Shown here piece after piece: positions 1-5,763 of a DNA stretch of 12,111 nucleotides. The stretch covers positions 1 through 12,111 of the forward strand of contig JAAYSB010000147.1 in NCBI GenBank assembly GCA_012518475.1, given 5' to 3'. The DNA is from Intrasporangiaceae bacterium. Lineage in GTDB: Bacteria; Actinomycetota; Actinomycetes; Actinomycetales; Dermatophilaceae. The first letter of the stretch is position 1. Every line of letters starts with the position of its first letter. A program made the translations under genes and the position numbers. The notes beneath the pieces are model-generated. The model was not told the DNA's origin, ran no database searches, and saw nothing but the letters and a program-made list of their open reading frames with translations.

Positions 1-830
1 ACCAGTCCCTCGCGCAGGGCCGCGAGCCCGACTGCGCCACTGCCCTCGACGACGAGCCCGTGCTGGGTCACGAGCTCGCGCACCGCCGCCCGGATCGCGG
101 TCTCCGGGACGGCGCAGACCGTGGCGCCGGCTCCGACGATGAGTCCGGGGGTGATGCTGCCGGGCTCGAGGTTCCCGGCGAGTCCGTCGGCGATGGTGGC
201 TGTGACGGGCACCGGGACAACCTTCCCGGCCGCGATCGCCGCCGAGCAGCCCCGCGATGCGGCGGTCTCGACGCCCACTGCCTGCCACCCGGGCCGGTCG
301 AGGAGCGCCTGCGCGACACCGGCGAGCAGACCACCGCCCCCGACGGGGACGACGACCGTGGCCGGGCCGTCGAGCTGTTCGATGATCTCAGCCGCGATCG
401 TCCCCTGGCCGGCCACCACCGCAGGGTCGTTGTAGGCGGAGACGAACCGGCCCCCGCTCTCCCGGGCGAGATCGATCGCTTCGGCCTCGGCGGCGTCGTA
501 GTCCGCACCGATGCGGCGCAGGTCGATGCCGAGCGTCTCCAGCTGTGCCACCTTCGCCGTTGATGCGGTCTCCGGGACGACGACGGTGGCCGTGACGCCG
601 AGCCGGGTGGCCGCATACGCGATCCCGAGGCCGTGGTTCCCGGCGGAGGCGGTGACGATCCGCGCCCGGCCGTAGGCGGCCGCAGCGGACAGAGCGCCGC
701 GGACCTTGAATGATCCGGTCGGTTGGCGGGTCTCGAGCTTCGCATACACGGGCACGTCGATCCCGGTGAGTGGCAAGGGAATGAGGGGGCTGACCGCGAG
801 GTGGTCGGCGATGACGGCACGGGCGTCCAT
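1..830 (-). CDS. Threonine/serine dehydratase (PLP fold type II), 3' end cut by window edge
   Basis: I translated 276 codons from the ATG at 830 down to the window edge without a stop. The product is a fold-type II PLP enzyme. GSFKVRGA carries the Schiff-base lysine (K42), SAGNHG (62-67) is the usual substrate/carboxylate loop, GQGTIAAEI (141-149) is typical of threonine dehydratases, GGGG (164-167) is the phosphate-binding loop, and EGSGA (262-266) lies near the end of the catalytic domain. These enzymes deaminate L-threonine or L-serine to a 2-oxoacid and ammonia in the cytoplasm. Family members without a regulatory domain run about 310-330 residues, so roughly 35-50 are probably missing; whether an ACT domain follows is unseen. 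The start is firm: an in-frame TAG lies four codons upstream, and a TAGACT box ends 6 nt before the ATG, suggesting a leaderless mRNA. Serine racemase or a hydroxyaspartate dehydratase are alternatives. Confidence 0.93.
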   Translation of the reverse strand, partial: MDARAVIADHLAVSPLIPLPLTGIDVPVYAKLETRQPTGSFKVRGALSAAAAYGRARIVTASAGNHGLGIAYAATRLGVTATVVVPETASTAKVAQLETLGIDLRRIGADYDAAEAEAIDLARESGGRFVSAYNDPAVVAGQGTIAAEIIEQLDGPATVVVPVGGGGLLAGVAQALLDRPGWQAVGVETAASRGCSAAIAAGKVVPVPVTATIADGLAGNLEPGSITPGLIVGAGATVCAVPETAIRAAVRELVTQHGLVVEGSGAVGLAALREGL

Positions 831-836
831 GCGCCG

Positions 837-842
837 AGTCTA
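837..842 (-). promoter_or_regulatory. Leaderless -10 box (TAGACT) of the dehydratase gene
   Basis: TAGACT on the minus strand lies 6 nt before the ATG at 830, with no Shine-Dalgarno between them. The spacing puts transcription start at or next to the A of ATG. No convincing -35 element is visible. The same signature recurs at several other genes in this window. Confidence 0.6.
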
Positions 843-949
843 GGTAGGTCCGGCAAGGGCTATGAGCCGCTAGAGCGAGCGAGGAGGAGTGCCAGTGGGA
901 CACCGCGAGGGGGCCCGTCCGTCTTCCGACGCCGTGAGCGTCCGAGTCG

Positions 950-955
950 TAGGCT
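950..955 (+). promoter_or_regulatory. Leaderless -10 box (TAGGCT) of the DUF1905 gene
   Basis: TAGGCT is separated by 6 nt (GGGCCG) from the ATG at 962, and no ribosome binding site fits between them. With the box at 837-842 on the other strand it makes 831-961 a divergent promoter region of 131 bp. No clear -35 is visible. Confidence 0.6.
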
Positions 956-961
956 GGGCCG

Positions 962-1294
962 ATGGACCGACCGGGTTCGCCGCAGTATCCGAGAGAGCCT
1001 GTCCTCGACCTCGAGGTCCGCGCGGCAGTGATCGAGTGGCGTGGTCCGGCGCCGTTCTACTGGCTCCCGCTCGGCGAGGAGGACTCCGACGAGCTCGCCG
1101 CGCGACCAGAGCTGAGCTACGGCTGGGGATGCGTTCCCGTGATGGTGACCATCGGCGAGACCGAGTACTACACGGCGCTGATGCCGAAGGACGGCCGCTA
1201 CCTCGTGCCGCTCAAGGTCGCCGTGCGCCGGGCCGAGCAGATCGACCTCGGCGACGTCATCGAGGCGCGCGTGGAGGTCCTCGCCCCGCGCTGA
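962..1294 (+). CDS. DUF1905 domain protein
   Basis: The 110-residue product matches the DUF1905 pattern as I know it. It has a beta-rich start (LEVRAAVIEWRG), a PFYWLPL segment, a central YGWGCVPVMVTIGETEY, then ALMPKDGRYLVPLKVAVRRAEQIDLGDVIEARVEV. The glycine-rich turn and the 'LVP-K-AVR-AE' segment are the most diagnostic parts. The length equals the usual single-domain size. The family is a small predicted beta-barrel with no firmly established biochemical role, sometimes found joined to YdeI/OmpD-associated domains. There is no signal peptide or membrane segment, so it should be cytoplasmic. The start is chosen because TAGGCT ends 6 nt upstream (leaderless). The YczE-like gene follows after 24 nt on the same strand, so the two may share a transcript. 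Confidence 0.85.
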   Translation: MDRPGSPQYPREPVLDLEVRAAVIEWRGPAPFYWLPLGEEDSDELAARPELSYGWGCVPVMVTIGETEYYTALMPKDGRYLVPLKVAVRRAEQIDLGDVIEARVEVLAPR

Positions 1295-1318
1295 CCCTTT
1301 CAGTGAGAGGCTGACCCG

Positions 1319-1933
1319 GTGAACCCTGTCCGCCGCGCCCTCCTGATCGTCGGTGGCTGCGCCGTCCTGGGGGTCGGGGTAGCGATGATCCTCCTCGCCG
1401 ACCTCGGCTCGGACGGATTCTCCACCCTCGTCAACGGCTTCCGACTCGGGACGGGACTGTCGTTCTTCCTCTCGAACGTCATCGTCTCTGCCGGCTTCCT
1501 CCTTCTCGCCGCCTCCCGCCGCGTCCTTCCGGGGATCGGAACCCTCGTGCAGATCACGGTCGTCGGTGGTGTCGCCTCGCTCGTGCTCGAGGCGTTCCAG
1601 GCCCCCGACGGGCTTGGGACCAGGCTCATCCTGCTCGCCCTGTCCCTGCCCGTCATCGCCGTCGGCATCACGCTCTATCTCGGGGCGAAGCTCGGTGCCG
1701 GGCCGATCGAGGCGGCCGGCCTCGCCTTCGACCCACCGATCCCGTTCCGGTGGAGCTACAACACCGTCCAGGCACTGTCGGCCCTGACCGGGTGGCTGCT
1801 CGGGGCGACGATCGGGGTCGCGACGGTCGTCGTCATCATCGTCCTCGGACCACTGGTCGACCTCGTGGCACGGCTCCTGCGGATGGACATCCGCCAGCGC
1901 GATCCCCGCGACCGTTCCGAGGTGAGCGGCTGA
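1319..1933 (+). CDS. YczE/YitT-like integral membrane protein
   Basis: The 204-residue protein has about five hydrophobic segments (roughly residues 5-25, 46-64, 71-90, 101-121 and 152-181) and a charged cytoplasmic tail rich in Arg/Asp. The order of motifs fits the YczE/YyaS/YitT membrane family: an N-terminal helix followed by LLADLGSDGFSTL, a GLSFFLSN second helix, and GITLYLGAKLGAGPIEA before the last helices. Family members are annotated as membrane proteins of unknown transport or regulatory role, and I would not assign a substrate. It starts with GTG, preceded by GAGAGG about 8 nt upstream, and lies 24 nt after the DUF1905 stop. The short octamer GCTGACCC occurs twice around this junction (1290-1297 and 1310-1317). 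A GC-rich hairpin overlaps the stop codon. Confidence 0.82.
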   Translation: MNPVRRALLIVGGCAVLGVGVAMILLADLGSDGFSTLVNGFRLGTGLSFFLSNVIVSAGFLLLAASRRVLPGIGTLVQITVVGGVASLVLEAFQAPDGLGTRLILLALSLPVIAVGITLYLGAKLGAGPIEAAGLAFDPPIPFRWSYNTVQALSALTGWLLGATIGVATVVVIIVLGPLVDLVARLLRMDIRQRDPRDRSEVSG

Positions 1934-1948
1934 GCGCCGGGGGCGCTC
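1932..1948 (+). terminator. Short GC-rich hairpin overlapping the YczE-like stop codon
   Basis: GAGCGCC-GGG-GGCGCTC forms a 7-bp stem with a 3-nt loop. It starts inside the TGA stop and lies 14 nt before the next gene's -10 box. There is no U-tract, so it could be a weak terminator or an mRNA 3' stabiliser rather than a classical intrinsic terminator. Confidence 0.4.
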
Positions 1949-1961
1949 GGGCGCACACTCC

Positions 1962-1967
1962 TAGGGT
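1962..1967 (+). promoter_or_regulatory. Leaderless -10 box (TAGGGT) of the monooxygenase gene
   Basis: TAGGGT is followed by GGACCC (6 nt) and the ATG at 1974, the same geometry as at 837-842 and 950-955. The purine run GGTGGA could also act weakly in ribosome binding on a longer transcript reading through from upstream. Confidence 0.58.
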
Positions 1968-1973
1968 GGACCC

Positions 1974-2306
1974 ATGATTCTCATCACCGTGAAGTTCCCC
2001 ATCCGCGCGGACCGGTTGGACGAGTGGCGTGAGCTGTCGACGTTCTATGCCGAGGCCGTCACCGCCGAGCCGGGCAACGAGTTCTTCGAGTTCTCCGAGA
2101 GTGTCCTGGAGCCGAACACGTTCGTCTGCATCGAGGGCTTCCGCGACGCTGACGCGGGCGCCGAGCACATGCGCCAGCCCCACGTCGAGCGCTTCATGTC
2201 CGAGATGCCGGACATCGTCGCCGCCCAGCCGCAGATCATCTATGTCGACGCACCGGAGGTCGACGGCTTCGGTCCGATGGGCGAGATCACGCCCCGCGAG
2301 AACTGA
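1974..2306 (+). CDS. ABM-type monooxygenase, putative quinol monooxygenase
   Basis: The 110-residue protein shows the antibiotic-biosynthesis-monooxygenase layout, a dimeric alpha+beta ferredoxin-like fold. It opens with the strand MILITVKFPIRADRLDEW, followed by a helix, then GNEFFEFSESVLEPNTFVCIEGFRD as a paired strand region, a helix with two histidines (EHMRQPHVERFM), and a closing strand PQIIYVD. Family members such as YgiN-type proteins oxidise quinols or aromatic polyketides without a metal or flavin cofactor, or simply bind small aromatics. The substrate cannot be told from the sequence. There is no signal peptide, so it is cytoplasmic. The start is supported by a TAGGGT box 6 nt upstream. 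The 35-residue membrane peptide begins 8 nt after its stop, suggesting co-transcription. Confidence 0.82.
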   Translation: MILITVKFPIRADRLDEWRELSTFYAEAVTAEPGNEFFEFSESVLEPNTFVCIEGFRDADAGAEHMRQPHVERFMSEMPDIVAAQPQIIYVDAPEVDGFGPMGEITPREN

Positions 2307-2314
2307 GCCCGGGC

Positions 2315-2422
2315 ATGCAGATCCGCCCGCTCGGCGGCGCTCCGGGGTGTCTGATCATGATCCTCGTGAGCATCGTGCTGTCGGTGCTGCTCACCGTGGG
2401 GCTCAACCTGTTCCTGCGCTGA
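2315..2422 (+). CDS. 35-residue single-pass membrane peptide
   Basis: ATG at 2315 to TGA at 2420-2422 encodes 35 residues. The N-terminus is basic and glycine-rich (MQIRPLGGAPGC), one hydrophobic helix covers about residues 13-34 (LIMILVSIVLSVLLTVGLNL), and the protein ends in FLR. The layout suggests a small inner-membrane protein. I have the impression that similar 'RPLGG-PGC + hydrophobic helix' peptides occur as hypothetical proteins in other actinobacteria, but I cannot verify this here. It follows the monooxygenase stop by 8 nt, with only a weak purine run before the ATG, so its translation may depend on the upstream gene. It ends 25 nt from the convergent amidohydrolase, leaving no room for a strong terminator. 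The function is unknown. Confidence 0.68.
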   Translation: MQIRPLGGAPGCLIMILVSIVLSVLLTVGLNLFLR

Positions 2423-2447
2423 CAGCCCGCAGAGCAAGGCGCCCCGA

Positions 2448-3359
2448 TCAGGACAGGTCGAGACCGAAGAGTCCGGCTGCGTTGTCGTGCAGCACCTTCC
2501 GTTCCCATTCGACACCCAGTCCGAGGTCGAGGAGCGAGTCCAGCGCGTGGAGATACGGATACGGGATGTTCGGGAAGTCGGTGCCGAAGACCACCCGGTC
2601 CGCGAGGGCCGCGAGGTCGTCGAGCCGCGCCGTCGGGAACGGCATCATCTCCTCGGTGAAGCGCGTGAACGCCATGGTCGTGTCGAGATGGACTCGCGGG
2701 AACTCCATCGCCATGTCGAGGAACTCGCCATAGTCCGGCATCCCGAGGTGGGCGCCGACCATCGTCAGCTCGGGGAACCGCTCGAGCAGGCGTCGCATCG
2801 GTCCGGCACCCGTGTGCGTGCCGGGCATCGGCCCGTCGCCACCATGCAGGATGACTGGCGTCCCACTGTCCTGGAGCACCGCCCACACATCGTCGAGGAG
2901 CGGGTCGTGGACGTCATAGTCGCCGACCTGAACGTGTGCCTTGAACAGCTGCGTGCCGCCATCGATGGCGGACCGGACGTAGGCACCGGCACCGTGCTCA
3001 GGGAAGAAGGTCGACGACCGCAGGCAGTCCGGGTGCTCGTCGGCGAAGGCGGACGTCCAGTCGTTGAGCCATTGGGCCATGCCCGGCTTGTGCGGGTAGC
3101 AGAGCGAGCTGAACCGACGCACCCCGAAGGACCGGATCGTCGCCACCCGCTCCTCGTCACTGCCCCGATAGGCGATCGGCCAGCGCCGTCCGACGAGCGG
3201 GCCGCCGTCGGTGAAGTAGGCCCACACCTTGCGCATGACCGGCTCGGGCATGAAGTGGGTGTGGATGTCGATCAGAGCGGGGATGCCCCGCTCGTCCAGT
3301 CGGGCCCGCACCTGGGCAGCCTCATCGGCCGGCACGTCGACGGTGAGCTCTTCACGCAT
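2448..3359 (-). CDS. Amidohydrolase-2 family metal-dependent hydrolase
   Basis: With the start at 3359 the product has 303 residues, normal for the amidohydrolase-2 (TIM-barrel) family. The ligand set looks intact in order: H33-x-H35 in IDIHTHF, K140 in LFKAH, H172 in VILHGG, H204 in VGAHLG and D261 in VFGTDFPNIP. These residues bind one catalytic metal ion in decarboxylases, lactonases and hydrolases of this group; the substrate is not evident. It is cytoplasmic, with no signal peptide. Two in-frame ATGs exist, at 3365 and 3359. I prefer 3359 because a TAGGGT box ends 7 nt before it, matching other leaderless starts here; using 3365 would place the box 1 nt from the start. Longer upstream extension has no support. 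The gene diverges from the DJ-1/PfpI gene, with a large inverted repeat between them next to this promoter. Confidence 0.88.
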   Translation of the reverse strand: MREELTVDVPADEAAQVRARLDERGIPALIDIHTHFMPEPVMRKVWAYFTDGGPLVGRRWPIAYRGSDEERVATIRSFGVRRFSSLCYPHKPGMAQWLNDWTSAFADEHPDCLRSSTFFPEHGAGAYVRSAIDGGTQLFKAHVQVGDYDVHDPLLDDVWAVLQDSGTPVILHGGDGPMPGTHTGAGPMRRLLERFPELTMVGAHLGMPDYGEFLDMAMEFPRVHLDTTMAFTRFTEEMMPFPTARLDDLAALADRVVFGTDFPNIPYPYLHALDSLLDLGLGVEWERKVLHDNAAGLFGLDLS

Positions 3360-3366
3360 GCTCATG

Positions 3367-3372
3367 ACCCTA
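3367..3372 (-). promoter_or_regulatory. Leaderless -10 box (TAGGGT) of the amidohydrolase gene
   Basis: TAGGGT on the minus strand lies 7 nt before the ATG at 3359. There is no Shine-Dalgarno. The inverted repeat at 3377-3421 occupies exactly where the spacer and -35 region would be, so a protein bound there should affect this promoter. Confidence 0.58.
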
Positions 3373-3376
3373 GGTG

Positions 3377-3421
3377 CACGCCATCGTGTGCCGGCTGTCG
3401 GGGCGGCACACGGTTGGCGTG
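3377..3421. promoter_or_regulatory. Interrupted 45-nt inverted repeat between divergent genes (operator-like)
   Basis: Outer arms CACGCCA (3377-3383) and TGGCGTG (3415-3421) pair, as do inner arms CGTGTGCCG (3385-3393) and CGGCACACG (3404-3412), with a 10-nt centre and 1 and 2 unpaired bases between arms. All 16 arm positions match. It lies 4 bp from the -10 box of the amidohydrolase and about 120 bp upstream of the DJ-1/PfpI start. This could be a binding site for a dimeric regulator or a hairpin in the DJ-1 leader if transcription starts early. No regulator gene is adjacent. Confidence 0.6.
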
Positions 3422-3469
3422 GGGTCATCTCCACCGGCGCCGGCCGGTCGCCGAGTCTGCACACGCGCA

Positions 3470-3475
3470 TATGTT
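3470..3475 (+). promoter_or_regulatory. Candidate -10 (TATGTT) for the DJ-1/PfpI gene
   Basis: TATGTT, in the AT-rich patch CATATGTT, is the best -10 like hexamer ahead of the DJ-1/PfpI gene and would give a leader of about 60 nt that includes the strong AGGAGG site. There is no recognisable -35 at 16-18 nt, so this is tentative. Confidence 0.3.
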
Positions 3476-3508
3476 GGAGAGGAAACCCGTGGTCGGAGCC
3501 GCACCTGC

Positions 3509-3526
3509 GGTGACCGGCCGGCCACC
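3509..3526 (+). promoter_or_regulatory. Near-palindrome in the DJ-1/PfpI leader
   Basis: GGTGACCGGCCGGCCACC is palindromic except for one mismatched pair and sits 5 nt before the Shine-Dalgarno. It could be an operator, or a hairpin affecting ribosome access. GC-rich chance palindromes centred on GGCCGGCC-type strings are common in such genomes, so confidence is low. Confidence 0.3.
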
Positions 3527-3531
3527 GATCC

Positions 3532-3537
3532 AGGAGG
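3532..3537 (+). promoter_or_regulatory. Strong Shine-Dalgarno AGGAGG
   Basis: A full AGGAGG is followed by 5 nt and the ATG at 3543. It fixes the start of the DJ-1/PfpI gene although the reading frame stays open far upstream across the antisense of the amidohydrolase. Confidence 0.8.
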
Positions 3538-3542
3538 ATCCC

Positions 3543-4094
3543 ATGTCCAAGAAGATCGCCTTCCTCGTCGCCGACGAGGGCATCGAGCAGATCGAGCTGA
3601 CCGACCCGTGGAAGGCGCTCGAGGACGCCGGGCACGAGCCCGTCCTCGTCAGCCCCAAGTCGGGCACCGTCCAGGCCTACGAGCACCTCGACAAGGCCGA
3701 CACCTTCACGGTGGACAAGACGGTCTCGGAGATCTCCGCCGACGACTTCGACGCCCTCGTGCTCCCGGGTGGGGTCGCCAACCCAGACGGTCTGCGCACC
3801 GACAAGGACGCTGTCGCGCTCGTCCGCGACTTCGTCGCCTCGGGCAAGCCGGTCGCGGCGATCTGCCACGCTCCGTGGACACTCGTCGAGGCCGACGTCC
3901 TCAAGGGCCGGACGATCACGTCCTACCCGAGCCTTCAGACCGATATCCGCAACGCCGGGGCCACGTGGGTCGACGAGCGCGTCCAGGTCGACGGCAACCT
4001 CATCACGAGCCGCAACCCTCAGGATCTGCCGGCGTTCAACTCCGCTGTCCTCGAGGCGCTCGAGCACGGTGCGGCCGCCACCGCACCGGAGTGA
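3543..4094 (+). CDS. DJ-1/PfpI family protein (class I glutamine-amidotransferase-like)
   Basis: The 183-residue product has the usual size for PfpI-type proteins. It opens with a Rossmann-like strand (KKIAFLVADEGIEQIEL, E15 being the likely conserved acid), then has DALVLPGGVANPDGLR (70-85). The nucleophile elbow is AAICHAPWTLVEA, with Cys108 followed by His109. C-terminal elements include the ITSYPS strand, then ITSRNPQDLPAF. Members are described as intracellular chaperone-like or deglycase-like enzymes or glyoxalases acting under carbonyl or oxidative stress; the exact reaction is disputed for many. It is cytoplasmic, with no signal peptide. The start is set by AGGAGG 5 nt upstream. It is a single-gene unit, ended by the strong hairpin at 4103-4140 and divergent from the amidohydrolase. 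Confidence 0.92.
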   Translation: MSKKIAFLVADEGIEQIELTDPWKALEDAGHEPVLVSPKSGTVQAYEHLDKADTFTVDKTVSEISADDFDALVLPGGVANPDGLRTDKDAVALVRDFVASGKPVAAICHAPWTLVEADVLKGRTITSYPSLQTDIRNAGATWVDERVQVDGNLITSRNPQDLPAFNSAVLEALEHGAAATAPE

Positions 4095-4102
4095 CGCCCG
4101 GG

Positions 4103-4140
4103 CCCCTCAGGAATCTCGCAATCGCGAGATTCCTGAGGGG
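4103..4140. terminator. Perfect 17-bp hairpin, bidirectional terminator
   Basis: CCCCTCAGGAATCTCGC (4103-4119) and its exact reverse complement (4124-4140) flank a 4-nt loop, AATC. It sits 8 nt after the DJ-1/PfpI stop and 20 nt from the end of the convergent NmrA-like gene. On the plus strand it is followed by TTCCTCTCT, a pyrimidine-rich but imperfect tail; the minus-strand side lacks U residues. Its position between converging genes and its stability argue for two-way termination. Confidence 0.85.
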
Positions 4141-4160
4141 TTCCTCTCTGGAGGAGCAGG

Positions 4161-5000
4161 TCAGAGCAGCCGCGTCAGCGTCTGAGCCCAGGTCGTCGGC
4201 TCCCGGCCGAGGACCCGCGCGAGGTCGTGGCTACGGCCGGTCAGCCCCTCCCGGGCATAGGACCGGAACATCGCCACCAGCTGCTCGCGCGCCCGAGCGG
4301 GCAACCCTGCCCCTGGCCCCGACACCCAGTCCTCGATGGGGGTCTGCCGCACGGTGACGACTCGTCGGAGCACCTCGGTCGCGATCTCAGCCATCTCCCG
4401 CACCGTCAGGGTCTGCGGGCCGACGAGCTCATAGGTCGCTGAGTCGTGCCCCTCCTCGGTCAGCACTACAGCCGCCACCTCGGCGACGTCAGCCAGGGCG
4501 ACGTTGGTGAACGGCGCATCGAGTGAGTACGGCACCGCAATCTTCCCGGCCAGCGCGGCAGGAACGAGATTGTCCTGGTATGCGGCGGGCCGGATGACCA
4601 CTGCCCCCGGGAAGAGGTCGCGAACCTCCTTCTCCGCCAAGTGCTTCCGCACGTGGTGCGGCATAGTCGCCTCCGCTGGGTGGAGGACGGAGTGGAACCC
4701 GAACCGCCGCACGCCGGCCGTCTCCGCCGCCCGGGCGATCCGCACAGCCATCTCCACCTCGCGGTCGTCGACGTTCGGGGCGAGGTGATAGACGAGGTCG
4801 ACGCCCTCAAAGGCTGCATGGAGTCCCGCGCCGGAGCCGAGATCGACGCGGGCGACGTCGGCGGCGCCGGCCTCCCGGCATACCCCCTCGTGATCCGACT
4901 CAGGGCGGATCACCGCGCGGACCGGGACGCCACGACCCGCCAGGGCCGCAGTCACCGCCCGTCCCGTCTTGCCGGACGCGCCCGTGACCAGGGCTCTCAC
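4161..5000 (-). CDS. NmrA-like / atypical SDR NAD(P)-binding protein
   Basis: The 279-residue product opens with the dinucleotide-binding motif VTGASGKTG (residues 5-13) and continues as an atypical short-chain dehydrogenase of the NmrA type: VRAVIRPESDH, VDLGSGAGLHAAFEGVDLVYHLAP, and RFGFHSVLHP in place of a classical YxxxK. The C-terminal half contains YELVGPQTLTVREMAEIATEVL, typical of this family. Such proteins act as NAD(P)H sensors or quinone/azo-type oxidoreductases in the cytoplasm. The lack of a clear active-site Tyr-Lys pair leaves catalysis uncertain. The GTG start at 5000 overlaps the TGA of the alpha/beta hydrolase (GTGA, 4-nt overlap), so translation is probably coupled. It is the last gene of the minus-strand series and ends before the strong terminator hairpin. 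Confidence 0.87.
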   Translation of the reverse strand: MRALVTGASGKTGRAVTAALAGRGVPVRAVIRPESDHEGVCREAGAADVARVDLGSGAGLHAAFEGVDLVYHLAPNVDDREVEMAVRIARAAETAGVRRFGFHSVLHPAEATMPHHVRKHLAEKEVRDLFPGAVVIRPAAYQDNLVPAALAGKIAVPYSLDAPFTNVALADVAEVAAVVLTEEGHDSATYELVGPQTLTVREMAEIATEVLRRVVTVRQTPIEDWVSGPGAGLPARAREQLVAMFRSYAREGLTGRSHDLARVLGREPTTWAQTLTRLL

Positions 5001-5695
5001 CGCTCGGCCTCCGACCAGTGCCGCCGCATGAGGTCGGTGACCGCAGGGTCGTCATGCGGCCGGTGCCCGAGGCCGGCGCGGTGCACGACCTCGGCACCGT
5101 GCTGAGCGAGTGCCTCACCCACCTCGGCATGCATCGGGTGAGCATCGCCGATGATTGCGAGTGTGGGGATCCGTTCCGGGACAGTCGGATCCACCTCGAG
5201 GGTCCACGGCGGGCGGAGCGATCGCAGATGAGTGACCAGCTGCTCGAGCTCGCCGTGGGGGATGTCAGGTGCCGGGATCCCCATGCCCTCGGAGAAGATC
5301 TGCGAGAACTCGTGGGTCGTGACCGTCGGGTCGTCTGCCGTTGCGAAGACCGCCTCCATCGCCGCGATGTGTGCGGCGGAGTGCGGCCGGTCGGCGCTCA
5401 GCGCGAAGGCCGCCGGCTCGATGAGGGTGAGGCTCACGACACGGCACGGGTGCTGGGTGGCGATGAGGAGAGCGACGGCGCCGCCATAGGAGTGACCGAC
5501 AAGGTGGAACCGCTGCGGGCAGGAGTCGAGGAGAGCGGGGACGACCACGTCGGGGTTGTCGCCCGGGACGTGCCGGTCGACGAACGTGCAGGACCGCTCG
5601 GTCTCGAGGGCGAGCTGTTCGGGCCAGGCGGCACGACCCGCGACCCCCACCCCGTGGAGGAACACGACCGGCAGCAGGCTCGGCGCAGCATCCAT
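4997..5695 (-). CDS. Alpha/beta-fold hydrolase
   Basis: The 232-residue protein has the full pattern of a compact alpha/beta hydrolase. VVFLHGVG (10-17) supplies the oxyanion-hole region, LVGHSYGGAV (65-74) is the nucleophile elbow with Ser69, PTLAIIGDAHPMH carries the probable acid (D184), and AGLGHRPHDDP carries the catalytic His (H211, or less likely H214). It is cytoplasmic, with no signal peptide. The ester, lactone or other substrate is unknown. The ATG at 5695 is the first codon of the domain and no other start fits. Upstream lies AGGAACAATAGGG, giving only a modest ribosome site, in a leader with 13-nt repeats. Its stop overlaps the start of the NmrA-like gene by 4 nt, implying a functional pair. 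The gene follows the CDF gene by 68 nt. Confidence 0.88.
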   Translation of the reverse strand: MDAAPSLLPVVFLHGVGVAGRAAWPEQLALETERSCTFVDRHVPGDNPDVVVPALLDSCPQRFHLVGHSYGGAVALLIATQHPCRVVSLTLIEPAAFALSADRPHSAAHIAAMEAVFATADDPTVTTHEFSQIFSEGMGIPAPDIPHGELEQLVTHLRSLRPPWTLEVDPTVPERIPTLAIIGDAHPMHAEVGEALAQHGAEVVHRAGLGHRPHDDPAVTDLMRRHWSEAER

Positions 5696-5704
5696 AGGCC
5701 CTAT

Positions 5705-5756
5705 TGTTCCTGTTCTTCCTGCTGCGTGATCGTCCTGCGCGTTCGTCCTGCGTGTT
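5705..5756 (-). repeat. Tandem 13-nt purine-rich repeats in the hydrolase leader
   Basis: Read on the minus strand, consecutive 13-nt units are AACACGCAGGACG, AACGCGCAGGACG, ATCACGCAGCAGG and AAGAACAGGAACA. Units 1 and 2 differ at one position, unit 3 at three, and unit 4 is strongly degraded. They fill nearly the whole 68-nt gap between the CDF stop (TAG at 5766-5764) and the hydrolase ATG (5695). Each carries an AGGA or CAGG core like a Shine-Dalgarno. Thirteen is not a multiple of three, so this is non-coding repetition. It may be a leader duplication or replication-slippage product. Confidence 0.6.
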
Positions 5757-5763
5757 CCTCCTG

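Noticed and set aside
68..856. 262-codon minus-strand frame at the left edge
   Set aside because: It is an Arg/Ser/Pro-rich frame shadow; the dehydratase in another minus-strand frame shows all PLP motifs.
878..1314. Strong GAGGAGGAG purine run followed by GTG at 889 and a 141-codon frame
   Set aside because: The GTG directly abuts the purine run with no spacer, the frame overlaps nearly all of the DUF1905 gene, and the product is Arg-rich without domain features.
1290..1317. Octamer GCTGACCC repeated across the DUF1905-YczE junction
   Set aside because: It is a short two-copy repeat of GC-rich sequence, one copy including the stop codon; chance is sufficient.
2487..3542. Long plus-strand open frame running into the DJ-1/PfpI gene
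   Set aside because: It is antisense to the amidohydrolase; the encoded sequence is Arg/Glu/His-rich without domain features, and AGGAGG at 3532 fixes the true start at 3543.
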